This document shows, one piece after another, positions 63,740 to 64,000 of a stretch of 64,000 nt of DNA. A program made the position numbers and the translations under genes. Within the stretch, counting starts at the first letter, position 1. Each line of letters opens with the position of its first letter. The stretch is from Sphingomonas faeni (lineage in GTDB: Bacteria; Pseudomonadota; Alphaproteobacteria; Sphingomonadales; Sphingomonadaceae), in the NCBI RefSeq assembly GCF_030817315.1, contig NZ_JAUSZF010000001.1, positions 3,057,001-3,121,000 of the forward strand, written 5' to 3'. The notes under the pieces are model-generated. The model did no database searches and was not told the origin of the DNA. It saw nothing but the letters and a program-made list of their open reading frames with translations.

Positions 63740-64000
63740 TCAGACCAGCGCCCCCACCGCATCCATGAACCGCGCCAGGCTGATCGGCTTGGACACGTAT
63801 GAATCCGCGCCCGCGGCCCGGATCCGCTCCTCGTCCTCGCGCCCCGCATAGGCGGTCACGGCCATCACCGGGATCGCCTGCAAGTCCTCGTCGACCTTCA
63901 GTTCGAGGATGATCTCGTAGCCGGTGACGTGCGGCATCTGGATGTCCATGATGATCAGGTCGGGCGCGAATTCTCGAGCGCGTGCAACGGCTTCGCGGCC
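63740..64000 (-). CDS. divK: DivK-like response regulator (partial, runs off the window)
   Basis: The C-terminal 87 codons of a CheY-like receiver: DLIIMDIQMPHVTGYEI holds the phosphoacceptor Asp, VMAVTAYAG the Thr and SYVSKPISLARFMDAV the Lys. MDIQMP with KPISLARF is the DivK type, the single-domain regulator of cell polarity in Caulobacter relatives. The N-terminus lies beyond the window end. Confidence 0.85.
   Translation of the reverse strand, partial: GREAVARAREFAPDLIIMDIQMPHVTGYEIILELKVDEDLQAIPVMAVTAYAGREDEERIRAAGADSYVSKPISLARFMDAVGALV

Overview
The window reads as chromosomal DNA of a Sphingomonas-type alphaproteobacterium (Sphingomonadaceae). The evidence is high GC with strong third-position GC bias, typical gene orders (rpmF-plsX-fabH-ihfA-merR; rnd-lptC-lptA-lptB-rpoN; argH-lipoprotein-lysA), CarD next to a 7Fe ferredoxin, MucR-type regulators, and many palindromic intergenic repeats. 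This assignment is inference from gene content, not from a database match.

Layout. 1-2020: end of a helicase gene, an S4 RNA-binding protein, ferredoxin, CarD. 2138-6928 (minus strand): a four-gene block that I consider the most interesting part of the window. It encodes a 122-aa photoactive yellow protein (PYP) homologue with the chromophore cysteine and pocket residues kept, a PAS/GGDEF diguanylate cyclase, a 389-aa p-coumarate-CoA-ligase-like enzyme with an ACP-like N-terminus, and upstream a GAF-GGDEF(degenerate)-EAL phosphodiesterase. Together they look like a blue-light to c-di-GMP switch with its own chromophore-activating enzyme. 7292-15104: secreted alpha/beta hydrolases, a DUF885 protein, a chloroperoxidase-like hydrolase divergent from a GlxA/AraC regulator, and a TspO-DCC-DUF427 operon. 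15540-17125: an XRE/DUF2975 operon with a perfect 15-bp inverted-repeat operator. 17329-22725: TlpA lipoprotein and argH sharing a divergent start site, an LptM-like lipoprotein, lysA, a siroheme-synthase-like gene with a palindromic repeat inside its reading frame, and a ZntB/CorA channel.

23218-29206 is an accessory, scarred region. It holds an IS1595-type element whose imperfect inverted repeats enclose a transposase, a 53-aa ORF and a frameshifted DUF3800 gene. It also holds two paralogous MucR regulators lacking the zinc cysteines, remnants of polysaccharide genes (family 4 glycosyltransferase and BNR/GH74-like), a 7-bp tandem repeat, and a decayed IS5-family element with TA target duplication.

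29763-63640 is mostly housekeeping: merR, ihfA, fabH, plsX and rpmF; peptidases M28, M20 and S10-like; pabB-pabC fusion; aspartate aminotransferase; exported MsrA; Kup; the Lpt operon and rpoN; a glycine-rich double cold-shock protein; Dps; rpmG. All four genes of the ligase-associated DNA damage response (PdeM nuclease, Lhr-type helicase, metallo-beta-lactamase exonuclease, ATP-dependent ligase) are present between 40.6 and 61.5 kb but are not contiguous. The window ends inside a DivK-like response regulator.

At least six families of palindromic repeats fill the intergenic gaps, and one copy has been absorbed into a coding sequence.
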